From: Bacillus sp. SJS
Lineage (GTDB): Bacteria > Bacillota > Bacilli > Bacillales > Bacillaceae
NCBI RefSeq assembly: GCF_000732485.2
Contig: NZ_JAQV02000024.1
Location: 62,001 to 126,000, forward strand
Length of the DNA: 64,000 nucleotides
Direction: 5' to 3'
In this document: piece by piece, positions 33,520 through 42,737 of the stretch
Position numbering within the stretch: position 1 is the stretch's first letter
Layout: each line of letters starts with the position of its first letter
Notes under the pieces: model-generated
Database searches by the model: none
Seen by the model: the letters and a program-made list of their open reading frames with translations, nothing else
Told to the model about the DNA's origin: nothing
Position numbers and translations under genes: made by a program

Positions 33520-33960
33520 CGAAAAGCGGAGGCGGCTTGCCCAGCCCCGACAAGCATAAGACAATAGCCTGGGGAAGGTGAACTTTCCTTCCTCAGGATG
33601 AGTGACTTATGACCTCGAGGGGCTAGCCGCCGTAGCTAGACAATGTGAAAAGCGGAGGGCGCTCCCAGTAAGGAGGTTCTGCTAAGAGCGCGGCGTCCTG
33701 CCGTCACGCAGAACTGACCCGCATCGTGCGGGGCTCCGTGAGAGACGGTGGAGCTCTCGACCGAGAGGCGCTCAAATAAGGAAGTTCTGCTAAGAGCGCG
33801 ACGTCCTGTCGCAACGCAGAACTGACCCGCCTCCTGCGGGCCCGAGAGAGCGAAGCGGCCGAACGGCTAGCGCCCGGAGCTGGACACCACGAAAAGTGAA
33901 AAGTGAAGGCGGCTTCTAGTAAGGAAGTTCTGCTAAGAGCGCGGCGTCCTGCCGCAGCAA
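33518..33960. repeat. Second array of modular hairpin repeats
   Basis: Same modules as at 14637-15118. Outer module starts GCGAAAAGCGGAGGCGGCTT (33519) and GTGAAAAGCGGAGGGCGCT, and a degenerate copy near 33890 reads CGAAAAGTGAAAAGTGAAGG. The inner GTTCTGC...GCAGAACTGACCCGC module appears at about 33670-33733, 33781-33840 and, truncated, 33923-33958. Outer closings are GGCTAGCCGCCGTAGCTAGAC and GGCTAGCGCCCGGAGCTGGAC. The array runs from the stop codon of the 57-residue gene to the rsgA terminator. Confidence 0.88.
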
Positions 33961-33999
33961 AAAAAAAGGTAATGGAGCGATATCCATTACCTTTTTTTT
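33959..33999. terminator. Terminator of rsgA
   Basis: The 13-bp stem GGTAATGGA and TCCATTACC, extended by A/T pairs, has nine As before and eight Ts after, so it works in both directions. The rsgA stop codon lies at its edge. Confidence 0.9.
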
Positions 34000-35056
34000 A
34001 TTTCTTAAATTTTCTCATACTTTTTGTGATTTGCTTCCATTTTGCTTTTTCATCTGATTGTGCTTTTTTATCCTCTTTACGGGCTAAAAACGCGAGTTCC
34101 TTTTGAAGCTTTTGATAGCTTTCATAGCGATCTGCCCGCAGCGATCCTTCCTCTAATGCAGCATTGATGGCACAGCCAGGCTCATTTTGATGCCTGCAGT
34201 CGGTGAAGCGGCAGCTGCGCGCTAACGTTTCCACATCCTCAAACGTTCCCTGAAATCCTTCTTCGGCACTCCAAAGCTGCAATTCTCTCATTCCGGGTGT
34301 GTCGATCAGACAGCCGCCTGTATCAAGAGCGATCAGTTCACGGTACGTTGTCGTATGTCTTCCCCGGTCATCATCTTCTCTTGCTTCCTGAGTCTTTAAA
34401 TAATCGCTGCCGATCAGCTGATTCGTTATGGTTGACTTGCCTACACCTGATGAACCGACAAGTGCTGCCGTACGTCCCCCAGTGCAATAGCTGCGGAGAA
34501 TTTCAGCAGATTCGGCATCCAGAGCACTTATTGCATGTATAGGCACACCAATAGCTGCTGCTTCAACTTCAGCGAGCTTCTCATTCAAATCCTCGCATAA
34601 GTCTGCTTTATTCAAAACAACCACCGGATTGGCTCCGCTTTCCCAGGCCATGATTAAATACCGTTCCAGTCTGCGGATATTGTAATCCTGGTTAAGGGCC
34701 ATCACGATAAAGAGCGTATCAACATTTGCAGCCACTATTTGTTCCTCTGTAGCCACACCCGCCGCTTTTCGTGAAAATTTACTCTGCCTGGGAAGAATCG
34801 CATGTATCGTTGCCTTCCCTTCTTCATAGCGCGGCTGAATAACTACCCAGTCTCCCACGGCAGGGAAATCTTCTCTTCCCCCTGCTTCAAACCTCATCTT
34901 GCCTGCTACCTCACCAAGCAATTCTCCTTGCCCGGTCAGAATTCTGTATAGCCTTTTATGTTCAAGTGCCACTCGGCCAATTTCAAAACCTTCAGTCTTA
35001 AACGGATTAAATGCCTCTTCAAAAAATGGGGTCATCCCCAACTCAGATAAATTCAA
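33998..35056 (-). CDS. rsgA: Ribosome small-subunit-dependent GTPase A (RsgA family)
   Basis: Circularly permuted GTPase of 352 residues that helps 30S subunit maturation. OB domain about 1-110, then G4 (VVLNKADLCED), G5 (AISALDAES), G1 (LVGSSGVGKSTITN), switch/G2 (DDDRGRHTTTYRE) and G3 (LIDTPGMRE). The zinc finger CRFTDCRHQNEPGCAI follows, then a basic tail. It is longer than the 298-residue YloQ and starts MNLSELGMTPFFEEAF, as in the additional copy carried by many Gram-positives. So this may be a second RsgA paralogue, with the primary copy elsewhere near the prkC genes. Confidence 0.92.
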   Translation of the reverse strand: MNLSELGMTPFFEEAFNPFKTEGFEIGRVALEHKRLYRILTGQGELLGEVAGKMRFEAGGREDFPAVGDWVVIQPRYEEGKATIHAILPRQSKFSRKAAGVATEEQIVAANVDTLFIVMALNQDYNIRRLERYLIMAWESGANPVVVLNKADLCEDLNEKLAEVEAAAIGVPIHAISALDAESAEILRSYCTGGRTAALVGSSGVGKSTITNQLIGSDYLKTQEAREDDDRGRHTTTYRELIALDTGGCLIDTPGMRELQLWSAEEGFQGTFEDVETLARSCRFTDCRHQNEPGCAINAALEEGSLRADRYESYQKLQKELAFLARKEDKKAQSDEKAKWKQITKSMRKFKK

Positions 35057-35303
35057 TGCTAATATCCTCCCTATTCTGTTCGTTCAAAATTAATGAATGA
35101 ACGTCATAGAGAGATGATCAAGTTACCGATCCAATCCCTCCATGACGCTGATGATTACAATTGGAAATTTTCTCATATTTCATCACTCCTTAAAGGGATT
35201 GAGCATGAAGCTCTTGAATACCATTATACGGAAGGTTTCATGTATTTGCCAAACACATCTTCTAAAAATCTATTCAATTTGAATTCTGAGGTGAGCAGCG
35301 GAG

Positions 35304-35660
35304 ATGCCAGAAAATCCGGATGCAATGTTTCAAATTATTCCTGTACTTGTCATTTGCGGATTTGCAGCGGTTTTAGGAATCATTATTTTCACGATATTTA
35401 AAAATATTGCTGCTTGGAACAAAAACAATCAGCAGCCAGTAACAGAAGTCCTGGCAACTATTGTTGCGAAAAGAACGAGTACACATGGCGGCGGTAATAC
35501 GAGAGCTTATAATCACTACTACGCGACTTTTGAGTTAGAAAGCGGGGAGAGATTGGAGCTGCAAGTAAAAGGAGAAGAATATGGACAGCAGGCTGAAGGG
35601 GATCGGGGTAAACTTACATATCAGGGTACAAGGTATTTATCTTATAGCCGGAGCGTGTAG
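35304..35660 (+). CDS. DUF2500 family protein
   Basis: Protein of about 118 residues with one N-terminal membrane helix (IIPVLVICGFAAVLGIIIFTI) and a beta-rich domain: VLATIVAKRTSTHGGG...YYATFELESGERLELQVKGEEYGQQAEGDRGKLTYQGTRYLSY. This pattern matches DUF2500. ATG 35304 follows GGTGAGCAGCGGAG. Function unknown. It ends before a clear terminator. Confidence 0.82.
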   Translation: MPENPDAMFQIIPVLVICGFAAVLGIIIFTIFKNIAAWNKNNQQPVTEVLATIVAKRTSTHGGGNTRAYNHYYATFELESGERLELQVKGEEYGQQAEGDRGKLTYQGTRYLSYSRSV

Positions 35661-35697
35661 CCAAAGAAAGGGCGTGCTGAAAAGTAACATGACCTTA

Positions 35698-35732
35698 AAC
35701 AGGGAGACGCATTCTAAGCGTTTCCCTGTTTT
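35698..35732 (+). terminator. Terminator of the DUF2500 gene
   Basis: AAACAGGGA-ACGC pairs with GCGT-TCCCTGTTT, with a 6-7-base loop, then TTGG. Confidence 0.75.
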
Positions 35733-35751
35733 GGTTTGGAATTTGAGTCAG

Positions 35752-35885
35752 GCCGATTGAAGCAGATGGGCGACACTACGGCGGAAGCAGCGGGACATGT
35801 GAGACCCCGCAGTCGCGAAGCGAGAAGGACGCTCACCGCCCTTGGATGAGGGAGTCCCGCAGCGGACACATCTAAGGTAAATAGC
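35752..35885. repeat. Dispersed GC-rich repeat, copy 1
   Basis: The core GCGGAAGCAGCGGGACATGT and GAGACCCCGCAG through CTCACCGCCC matches, in inverted orientation, the element at 47310-47437. It lies between convergent genes. Outer ends are not well preserved. It resembles the short, non-coding structured repeats that are common in Bacillaceae genomes. Confidence 0.75.
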
Positions 35886-35926
35886 CGGTGGGAGATCTAT
35901 GATCCTTTCTGGACAGCCTCTTGCTG

Positions 35927-37408
35927 TTATTCCCCTGCTTTCAATTCCAGCGCTGACGCTGCCTCCTCAAGATCACGAATACTTTTTACCATATTGCTGA
36001 TTCTAGTATTCTGTTCCTCAGTACTTGAAAGTACTTCTTGTATTACAGCACTGGTCTGATCAGTCACGGCTGATACTGATGAAGCCTCGTCCATGACAAG
36101 CCTCGTATTCTCACTTAGTGCATCAAGTCTCTGCTGAAGCTGAACTGCTCTTCCGGAAACATCCTCGACCGTCAGCAAAATATGATTCATCCTCTGCGTA
36201 ACTTCATCGGACGAATTGAGACTTGATAGGAAAGCCTCATTGCCAAGCTGCATATCCTCTGACGTTTTATTCGTCTTTTCAATAATACGATCGAGGATTT
36301 CATGAATACCTCCTGCAGATTGCTTCGAGTTTTCTGCCAATACCCTGATTTCATTTGCTACGACAGAAAAACCTTTTCCATGCTCTCCCGCTCTTGCCGC
36401 TTCAATACTGGCATTAAGCGCCAGCAAATTGGTCTGGTCTGAAATGCGGGTGATCGTTTTTACAATGGATTCAACATCCTTTGTTTCCTTCTGCAAATCA
36501 ATAATAGAATCGACTACCTTCTGAATAATGGCGGAAACCTTCTCCATTTCCTCGGATAGAAGCGTCATTTGATGGTTTACATCCGCAACAGAAGTTTCCG
36601 TTTTATTAAATGAATCCTTCATATTCTCTGAGGAGTTCTGGACACTTTCGGTGTAATTTCCAATTAACTTTAAGGACTGATCAATCTTTGCAGTGCTTCC
36701 TGCCTGTGCTTCTGCCCCTGCTGCCAGTTCTTTAAAAGCGGATGTTAAATCATCTGAGATCTGTCCGACTGTATCTGAATCTGTTTTTAACATGCGGGTA
36801 TTTTTCGAAAGAGATTCGAAGGCATCCTGGATTTGCGCCAATAAAGCCTCGCTGTTTTTTTTCGATTCTTCCGCACGGTCCAGGCTCCTTTCAGCCTCTG
36901 CCCTCATTTTTTCACCCTGTGTACTTTGGAAAATCAGCGCTCCGACAATCAGCACCATAAATGTATTCAAATTTACGATAGCAATTGCATCAACGCCGGG
37001 AAACATTGTATCCCCATGTGTAAAATAAAAATAATTTGTCATCAGCAGACCAAGTAAACCTGCCAGCAAAACCTGTTTATACTTATGGTAAAGCGTACTT
37101 ACTGCAATCATGTAGTACGCCATTAAATAAGAAACAATGGTTGGCTCCATTTCCATCATAATTGAACCTAAAATGGAGATACATACGATGGCCAGATAAC
37201 TTAATTGATAAGTAAGCCATTTTTTCATGACTAGAAATGTAAAGACGGTCCCGATGACTCCGCCATATCCTCCCAATGTTATTAGAAACATTGTACTTGC
37301 TCCTGTAATCCAATAAGCTGCTAAACCAAGTAACAAGGATCCCCAAATAATATATACCATGAGGATATTCCTTTGGTGCACCCGCGTTCTATCTCTGCTT
37401 AAATCCAT
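35927..37408 (-). CDS. Chemoreceptor with multi-helix membrane sensor
   Basis: Methyl-accepting-type protein of about 493 residues. The first 160 residues form about six transmembrane helices with only short loops (for example [20 protein letters not shown]), so there is no periplasmic-type ligand domain and no HAMP. The cytoplasmic half is a standard signalling hairpin with [42 protein letters not shown] 37408 has GGGAGTG upstream. It may sense membrane state or a hydrophobic ligand; that is inference. Confidence 0.9.
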   Translation of the reverse strand: MDLSRDRTRVHQRNILMVYIIWGSLLLGLAAYWITGASTMFLITLGGYGGVIGTVFTFLVMKKWLTYQLSYLAIVCISILGSIMMEMEPTIVSYLMAYYMIAVSTLYHKYKQVLLAGLLGLLMTNYFYFTHGDTMFPGVDAIAIVNLNTFMVLIVGALIFQSTQGEKMRAEAERSLDRAEESKKNSEALLAQIQDAFESLSKNTRMLKTDSDTVGQISDDLTSAFKELAAGAEAQAGSTAKIDQSLKLIGNYTESVQNSSENMKDSFNKTETSVADVNHQMTLLSEEMEKVSAIIQKVVDSIIDLQKETKDVESIVKTITRISDQTNLLALNASIEAARAGEHGKGFSVVANEIRVLAENSKQSAGGIHEILDRIIEKTNKTSEDMQLGNEAFLSSLNSSDEVTQRMNHILLTVEDVSGRAVQLQQRLDALSENTRLVMDEASSVSAVTDQTSAVIQEVLSSTEEQNTRISNMVKSIRDLEEAASALELKAGE

Positions 37409-37482
37409 TGCCGCCACTCCCATTTGTCAAATAAAACATACACTGGTTATATCGGTACTTTCCATTCACTTCTTAACAAAAA

Positions 37483-37520
37483 GAAAAAAAAGACCCTCCT
37501 GATTGGATTCAGGGGGGTCT
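37483..37520 (-). terminator. Terminator of ispA
   Basis: Minus-strand arms AGACCCcCCTGA and TCAGGaGGGTCT with a short loop are followed by eight Ts. Confidence 0.88.
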
Positions 37521-37524
37521 GAAA

Positions 37525-38493
37525 TTAATTTACAGCTTTTACTGCCGCATCATTCAGTTTAGTTTCTTCCTTTTCCTGAGCACGGAGGTAGATTAGGCCG
37601 TTTCCTTCTGCCTTTTTGGAAAGACCAATCGAGACTGTATTTTTGCACAGCTGTGCGTATACTTCAGGCTCCGTTAATGTTCTGCCAAATTCCTTTTCTT
37701 CTTTTTGAATAAGAAGAGCAGCCGCCGCTGAAGCATGAGGGGTGGCCATGGAAGTACCGGACAGTTTCGCATATTTGTTCCCTGGGTAGGTGGAAAGAAT
37801 ATTTACTCCTGGGGCGACAAGATCAATTTCGTCATTTGTATTTGAAAACTCCGCCAGCTGTTTTTTCTCATCAATGGCCCCTACCTGCACGACCTCTTTA
37901 TAATAGCCCGGATAGGCTTTTTCTACGGTATTTTCCCTTGAATCTCCTTCATTGCCCGCTGCGCACACAACAAGAATATTATTTGCCACTGCTTCTTTTA
38001 TTGCTTCGTGCAGCTCCGGTACATCTTCCGGTCCGCCAAGAGACATTGAGATGACTCTTACGGTTTCACCGTTTTCGCCCTTCCACTCTGAAGCATATCG
38101 AACAGCATTTATAATGCCCTCATAAGAACCGCTGCCGTCATCTCCAAGTACTTTAAGAATCAGCAGCTTTACTTCAGGTGCAGCTCCGGTTACGCCCTGG
38201 TCATTTAAACTTGCTGCAATTGTCCCGGCAACGTGCGTTCCATGGTAATGAGAATCACTATAGTCACTCTCATCCCCATCGACAAAGCTTTTCCCTCCAA
38301 TAATCCGATCTTTCAAGTCTGGATGAGTGGCGTCACAGCCTGTGTCCAGAATGGCGATCACAGCTGTGTCTCCTTTTATTCCCTGATCCCAAATTTCAGG
38401 TGCATTAATCATTCTTACACCATAAGGAATATCTTCTTTTGCTGAATCATAAACCTCTTCTAATTTGAATGGTATTAAACGAACTTTGCTCAT
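37525..38493 (-). CDS. ispA: Intracellular subtilisin-type serine protease
   Basis: S8 protease of 322 residues. No signal peptide; the short N-terminal extension carries the LIPF motif of intracellular subtilisins, which blocks the active site until it is cut off. The catalytic triad is Asp50 (ILDTGCD), His84 (HGTHVAGT) and Ser248 (GTSMATPH), with oxyanion Asn181 (CAAGNEGD). It follows B. subtilis IspA closely along its length. Cytosolic, Ca2+-dependent protein turnover in stationary phase is the known role. ATG 38493 follows AGGAGGACAAG. Confidence 0.95.
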   Translation of the reverse strand: MSKVRLIPFKLEEVYDSAKEDIPYGVRMINAPEIWDQGIKGDTAVIAILDTGCDATHPDLKDRIIGGKSFVDGDESDYSDSHYHGTHVAGTIAASLNDQGVTGAAPEVKLLILKVLGDDGSGSYEGIINAVRYASEWKGENGETVRVISMSLGGPEDVPELHEAIKEAVANNILVVCAAGNEGDSRENTVEKAYPGYYKEVVQVGAIDEKKQLAEFSNTNDEIDLVAPGVNILSTYPGNKYAKLSGTSMATPHASAAAALLIQKEEKEFGRTLTEPEVYAQLCKNTVSIGLSKKAEGNGLIYLRAQEKEETKLNDAAVKAVN

Positions 38494-38596
38494 GCTCTTG
38501 TCCTCCTTTAAAATGGGTAAGTCCAGAAGTAAAGGGTCAAGTTGTCGAACGCTTGTTCTTATTTTACCATAAAGAGGAATTGATTACCAGTTTTAA

Positions 38597-40222
38597 TCAT
38601 TTTAAATTTCTAATGTCCTCCATAAACCGGTAAACAGGAAGCCGTTCCCCCTTTTCTGAAGGGATATAGCCGAAGCTTGCATAGCTATCAACCGATTCTG
38701 GCTCAAGTGTAAGGGAAAGAAGGTTTGACTGAGGCTGAGCTGTCAGGAAGACGATACTGCCTTTCGGTATGTTAACCTTTTGTTTTTTTACTTCGGAATT
38801 AATTTCATGAAGGCTGGTCCCTTCATATTTTTCTGCAGCTGTCTTATCCGTTACGGTCATGGTTTCAACCTCAAGCAATTTATCCTTTTTAAGTGTAATC
38901 CCTCTTAATCCCTGATTCTCAAGCTTTGCGGCGGCTTTCTCCTGACCGGGCTCCAGAATATAGGCAGTCGGCCGTTCTCTTGTAAGGGTAGCCTTTGCAT
39001 TCGAAGCACTCTTATAAAGAACCGGCACCTCTTTTACCTTGCCTGCTTCAATATCAACCATTTCCAGCTTTCTCCCTGTAACAGACTGATTCTCGCTATC
39101 AATCACAATCTGATCCCGGTCATGGGGAATCAAGCCTTTCTTAATCAGGTTCAGCCTCTCTTTTGCAACCCCGAATTTTACTTTCGCAGCATTTTCGGCT
39201 GTAAGCGCAATGATGTTTTCATGGGTGGCAATCTGGGCTGCAACCCGTCTTGAAAAATTCTCGCGGCCAATCCCGATTCCTCTTGTTTCCACCAAGAAGG
39301 ATATCGCAGGTGACAAGCCAAATGCGTTACGTCCTATTCTTGCTTCTGTACTGCCCTCTTCCAGTTCAATGCCACCGCTGCTGTTCACTTTAGACGTATA
39401 ATAAGGTTCATTAGAGAAGCCCTTTTGATCAAGTGCAGCTTCTGTATCTTCTATAAACAGCTCATCGGAGATCTTTCTGATTTTTTCAGGAATATTTAGA
39501 TTCTTCCCTGACAGCAGCAGCAAGTCATGATACTTTAACAGCCCCAGTTCGCTGAATTCCTGCCCCACACTATATTCATGAGCATCAATGACGACTTCCG
39601 GCATAAAACGGTTGAATTCCTTATGGATAGCTTGTACCTCTTGTGACTCAAGTTTAACGTGGTCGCGATTTCCATCAAGACCATTTTCAAGCTGTCTTGT
39701 AAAAAGGAAGGATCCATCCGGATTAACCCGCGGCACGATGATGACATTGATTCGATTTAGCACGTCATTCCCAAATTCCCCTGAAAGCTTTTTAGCCATT
39801 GCAAGTACTGCCTCACCGGCCGCAGGTTCGTTTCCATGAATTTGCCCCTGAAGCCATACAGTCGGCTTTTTTGAAATAGCAGATGGAGAGATTTTTTGAT
39901 CCTTTGAAAAATATAAGGCAAGTAATGGACGGCCTTCCTGTGATTCTCCTATTTTCTTAACGGATAAGAAATCTGATTCCTTTTTTAAACCGTCCACAAA
40001 ATCCTCCAGTTCATTCTGGGAAGTAAAAGCTTCCCCGCTTCTGGAAAATGCCGGAGTCAGAACTTCAGGCTTTGGCTCTGGGTAAAGATCGAGCACCTGT
40101 TTTGGCTGACTGTATTCCTTCCCATAGTAAGGTGCTTCTGCATGTGCTGATGGCATCGCCCCTGCAATCATGATTCCGGCAGCGGCAGCGGCAATCCCAA
40201 ATTTACCCCATCTTCTCTCCAT
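38597..40222 (-). CDS. Secreted M14 family zinc carboxypeptidase
   Basis: Exported metallopeptidase of about 541 residues. A signal peptide runs to AMPSAHA (about residue 28). The M14 catalytic domain (about 60-340) contains the zinc ligands in GQIHGNEPAAGE and VVIDAHEYSVGQE, the substrate-binding PRVNPDGS, and the catalytic glutamate in FLVETRGIG. The C-terminal 200 residues are beta-rich and unassigned. ATG 40222 is preferred because GAGGAG precedes it. Probably trims peptides outside the cell; a monocistronic gene between ispA and the sugar cluster. Confidence 0.9.
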   Translation of the reverse strand: MERRWGKFGIAAAAAGIMIAGAMPSAHAEAPYYGKEYSQPKQVLDLYPEPKPEVLTPAFSRSGEAFTSQNELEDFVDGLKKESDFLSVKKIGESQEGRPLLALYFSKDQKISPSAISKKPTVWLQGQIHGNEPAAGEAVLAMAKKLSGEFGNDVLNRINVIIVPRVNPDGSFLFTRQLENGLDGNRDHVKLESQEVQAIHKEFNRFMPEVVIDAHEYSVGQEFSELGLLKYHDLLLLSGKNLNIPEKIRKISDELFIEDTEAALDQKGFSNEPYYTSKVNSSGGIELEEGSTEARIGRNAFGLSPAISFLVETRGIGIGRENFSRRVAAQIATHENIIALTAENAAKVKFGVAKERLNLIKKGLIPHDRDQIVIDSENQSVTGRKLEMVDIEAGKVKEVPVLYKSASNAKATLTRERPTAYILEPGQEKAAAKLENQGLRGITLKKDKLLEVETMTVTDKTAAEKYEGTSLHEINSEVKKQKVNIPKGSIVFLTAQPQSNLLSLTLEPESVDSYASFGYIPSEKGERLPVYRFMEDIRNLK

Positions 40223-40436
40223 GACACCACTCCTCTCAGTGTATATGTACATTATATATAAACGAAATAATTATCTAAATATTATGAAATATGTGATTTT
40301 TTGCTGAGGCTTTGGTCATGGAGGCAGATTTTGAAATGCAGTATGTATTCTCACAGCGAGAACACCCGCACCTCAAGTTTTCACCAGAAAATTAAGTGGC
40401 CGGCAATTCAATCAGACAAGGCAGACACCAGAAGCT

Positions 40437-41048
40437 TTAAGCTATGTCCGCCTTCTCCATCGCCCTTATAAAGGCAAGATTAGCTGTCCCCATGATGGAA
40501 AACCCAAGCAAGCTGAAGCTTAAAAATGGCATCAATGCGGGCAGTACGCCTGCGAGAAAATAAAATCCCGCTACCGCTGCAAACATGGAAACAGAATGAA
40601 AAGGATAGGATAGAGCAAAAATGAGCGCCAGTTTCACAGCTCTCCGGACTCCTGACTGAAAGTGAACATATGCGGGGAATACAAATAAAAAAGTAATTCC
40701 ATATATGAAAAGTGCCATGGCAAGAAACAAATAAAGAGCCATGCCTGCAATTCCTTCAAGACTGATTGCAAATCTCAAATAGAAATAAAGGACAAAGCCT
40801 GCCAGTAAAAAGAATAATCCGATCAGATTCGCCTTTTTCCATTCGCTTCTCCAAGTCTTTTTAAAGGTTTCCAAAATAGGAGCTTCAGATTCTCCCCGGA
40901 GCCATTTTCTCATCACCGTGTACATGCACACGGTCGCGGGAAAGACACCAAAAATGCCCAATCCTGCAATCGTAAATATAATCCACAGCAGCTGTACATA
41001 AGCAAACCGCATCGTCCACTCCATTCCCCTGTAAAGGGCTGTTGTCAT
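40437..41048 (-). CDS. YesL family (DUF624) membrane protein
   Basis: Protein of 203 residues with five hydrophobic helices; the N-terminal ALYRGMEWTMRFAYVQLLWI and LGIFGVFPATVCMYTVMRKW are the DUF624/YesL signature. Genes of this family are regularly next to Lpl-type sugar transporters (yesL, yteU in B. subtilis). It is the last gene of the minus-strand cluster, 57 bases after the binding-protein gene. Its biochemical role is unknown. Confidence 0.9.
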   Translation of the reverse strand: MTTALYRGMEWTMRFAYVQLLWIIFTIAGLGIFGVFPATVCMYTVMRKWLRGESEAPILETFKKTWRSEWKKANLIGLFFLLAGFVLYFYLRFAISLEGIAGMALYLFLAMALFIYGITFLFVFPAYVHFQSGVRRAVKLALIFALSYPFHSVSMFAAVAGFYFLAGVLPALMPFLSFSLLGFSIMGTANLAFIRAMEKADIA

Positions 41049-41104
41049 AATAAAACCTCCTTAAACGAACAGGTCTGGCCATTTCCAGCCAGACCCCATT
41101 CTAA

Positions 41105-42679
41105 TTATCCTTTTGTATATCGCTTGTACGCGTCTTCATGTACCTTAATCAATTTATCGACACCCATTTCTTTCAGGCGTTTCGTGAATTTTTCAAAGTC
41201 TACCGGTTCAGCACCCATCATCCATTTTTGAATCATCTCATCGCGATAAGTCATGATTTGCAGTCCGATGTCGTTTTTAATTTTTTCTTCTTCTTCCGTA
41301 AAGTTAAGAGCCGGGACTTCTTTCAAGAAGTAATCGTTTTTAACATAATCCTCTACTCCCTCAAGCGCGAGCGGAGCCATCCACTGTTTTTCATATTCAA
41401 AATCCTGCTGGTAGGCGAACATAATTTGGGCGCCAACAGCACGCAATGCTCCAGGGACATCGGGACTGCCAAGTACTTCTTTTGTAAATGTAGGTTTTCC
41501 GTTTTCGAGTGTGTACGTCTCACCCTCTACTCCATAGTTCATGAGCCTTCTTCCTTCATCTGTAAAGAAGTAATCCAAATACTTAATCGCTGCGACCTGA
41601 TCTTTTACAGAATGGCCGATTGCGACTCCTGTATAATTATTAAATGGTGAGCGGATTGTAGGTTCCACCCGCTCTCCCTTTGAATTTTCAGGAGGAGCCA
41701 TCGGGACAAGATTAAATTGCGGTGTGTGCTTTTTGGAAATATCATTGTATGTTACCGTGCTCGCGAACCAGTCATGGGTAGAGCCTCCCGTATTGTTTCC
41801 AAAAAGAACATCGCGTGATGTAGCGCCGCGTGTAAATATTTCAGGATCAATCAGCCCTTCACTATACCATTTGGCCAGATTTTCCATGGCATTACCAAAG
41901 TCTTTTTCCATCGGACCATATACAACCTTTTCTCCCTGGAGATAGAAATCACCGTACCCTCCCCAAAGACTTGCCAGGTCAAAAATGCGCTGATTAATGC
42001 GGGTAAATAGCGGAACTTCATCTGCTTTGCCGTTTCCGTTTGGATCCTTTTCTTTAAATGCTTTTAACACTGTATAGTATTCGTCAACCGTTTGAGGCAT
42101 TTTAAGGCCAAGCTTATCGAGCCAGTCCTGACGGATAAACCAGCCTTCAGCCGCTTCCCCGTCGGCAATAAACGGAAGATAGTAAAGGTGGCCGTCAGCA
42201 GCCTTAGAAACCTTCATAATCTCAGGCATTTTATCAAGATAGCTCTGAATATGCGGAGCATGTTCTTTAATCAGATCCTCAAGCGGAACAAAAGCCCCCT
42301 CCTTTCCATACTTATTTAGGTTTTCTTTTTTCTCAAAAACCAGGTCCGGTATTTTTCCGGAGGCAATCATAAGGTTGAATGCTTCTTCGCTTTTTGTAGA
42401 GGATTTAGGCGCGACCCCTTTGAGGGAGACATTCGTCACTTCAGCCGCTTTTTTAAATGTGCTCCAATTATCATCAAATATAACCTGACCGTCATTATAA
42501 TGAAGGTGAATCGTCATTTCCATCGGCTTTTCGCTTACTTTAGGACCGCTCGTTTCCTTGCTTTCACCCTTTTGCTCTGTTTTCTCTTTTGGTGCACTCG
42601 TTGTATTGCTGCAGGCTGCAGCTGATAGAACAAGCATTCCGGATGCCAGGACGAATGTTAGTTTTCTCCCTTTTCCCAT
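41105..42679 (-). CDS. LplA/YtcQ-type sugar-binding lipoprotein
   Basis: Extracellular solute-binding protein of 524 residues anchored through the lipobox LSAAAC. The pattern WSTFKKAAEVTNVSLKGVAP, LIASGKIPDLVFEKK, DWLDKLGLKMPQTVDEYYTVL and FKEKDPNGNGKADEVPLF, with an EF-hand-like DPNGNGKADE calcium loop, matches the large LplA family that delivers plant or microbial oligosaccharides to LplB/LplC permeases. No ATPase is encoded here; in bacilli MsmX usually serves such systems. The sugar is not identifiable. Confidence 0.92.
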   Translation of the reverse strand: MGKGRKLTFVLASGMLVLSAAACSNTTSAPKEKTEQKGESKETSGPKVSEKPMEMTIHLHYNDGQVIFDDNWSTFKKAAEVTNVSLKGVAPKSSTKSEEAFNLMIASGKIPDLVFEKKENLNKYGKEGAFVPLEDLIKEHAPHIQSYLDKMPEIMKVSKAADGHLYYLPFIADGEAAEGWFIRQDWLDKLGLKMPQTVDEYYTVLKAFKEKDPNGNGKADEVPLFTRINQRIFDLASLWGGYGDFYLQGEKVVYGPMEKDFGNAMENLAKWYSEGLIDPEIFTRGATSRDVLFGNNTGGSTHDWFASTVTYNDISKKHTPQFNLVPMAPPENSKGERVEPTIRSPFNNYTGVAIGHSVKDQVAAIKYLDYFFTDEGRRLMNYGVEGETYTLENGKPTFTKEVLGSPDVPGALRAVGAQIMFAYQQDFEYEKQWMAPLALEGVEDYVKNDYFLKEVPALNFTEEEEKIKNDIGLQIMTYRDEMIQKWMMGAEPVDFEKFTKRLKEMGVDKLIKVHEDAYKRYTKG

Positions 42680-42737
42680 TGTTTCTCCCCCTTTAAAATT
42701 CTTTATAAAAATGATGGAATTCCATCAGTAAACCCGT

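Noticed and set aside
35093-35401. 102-residue frame before the DUF2500 gene
   Set aside because: No ribosome-binding site, overlaps the DUF2500 start by about 100 bases, and the tail is Cys/His-rich shadow sequence.
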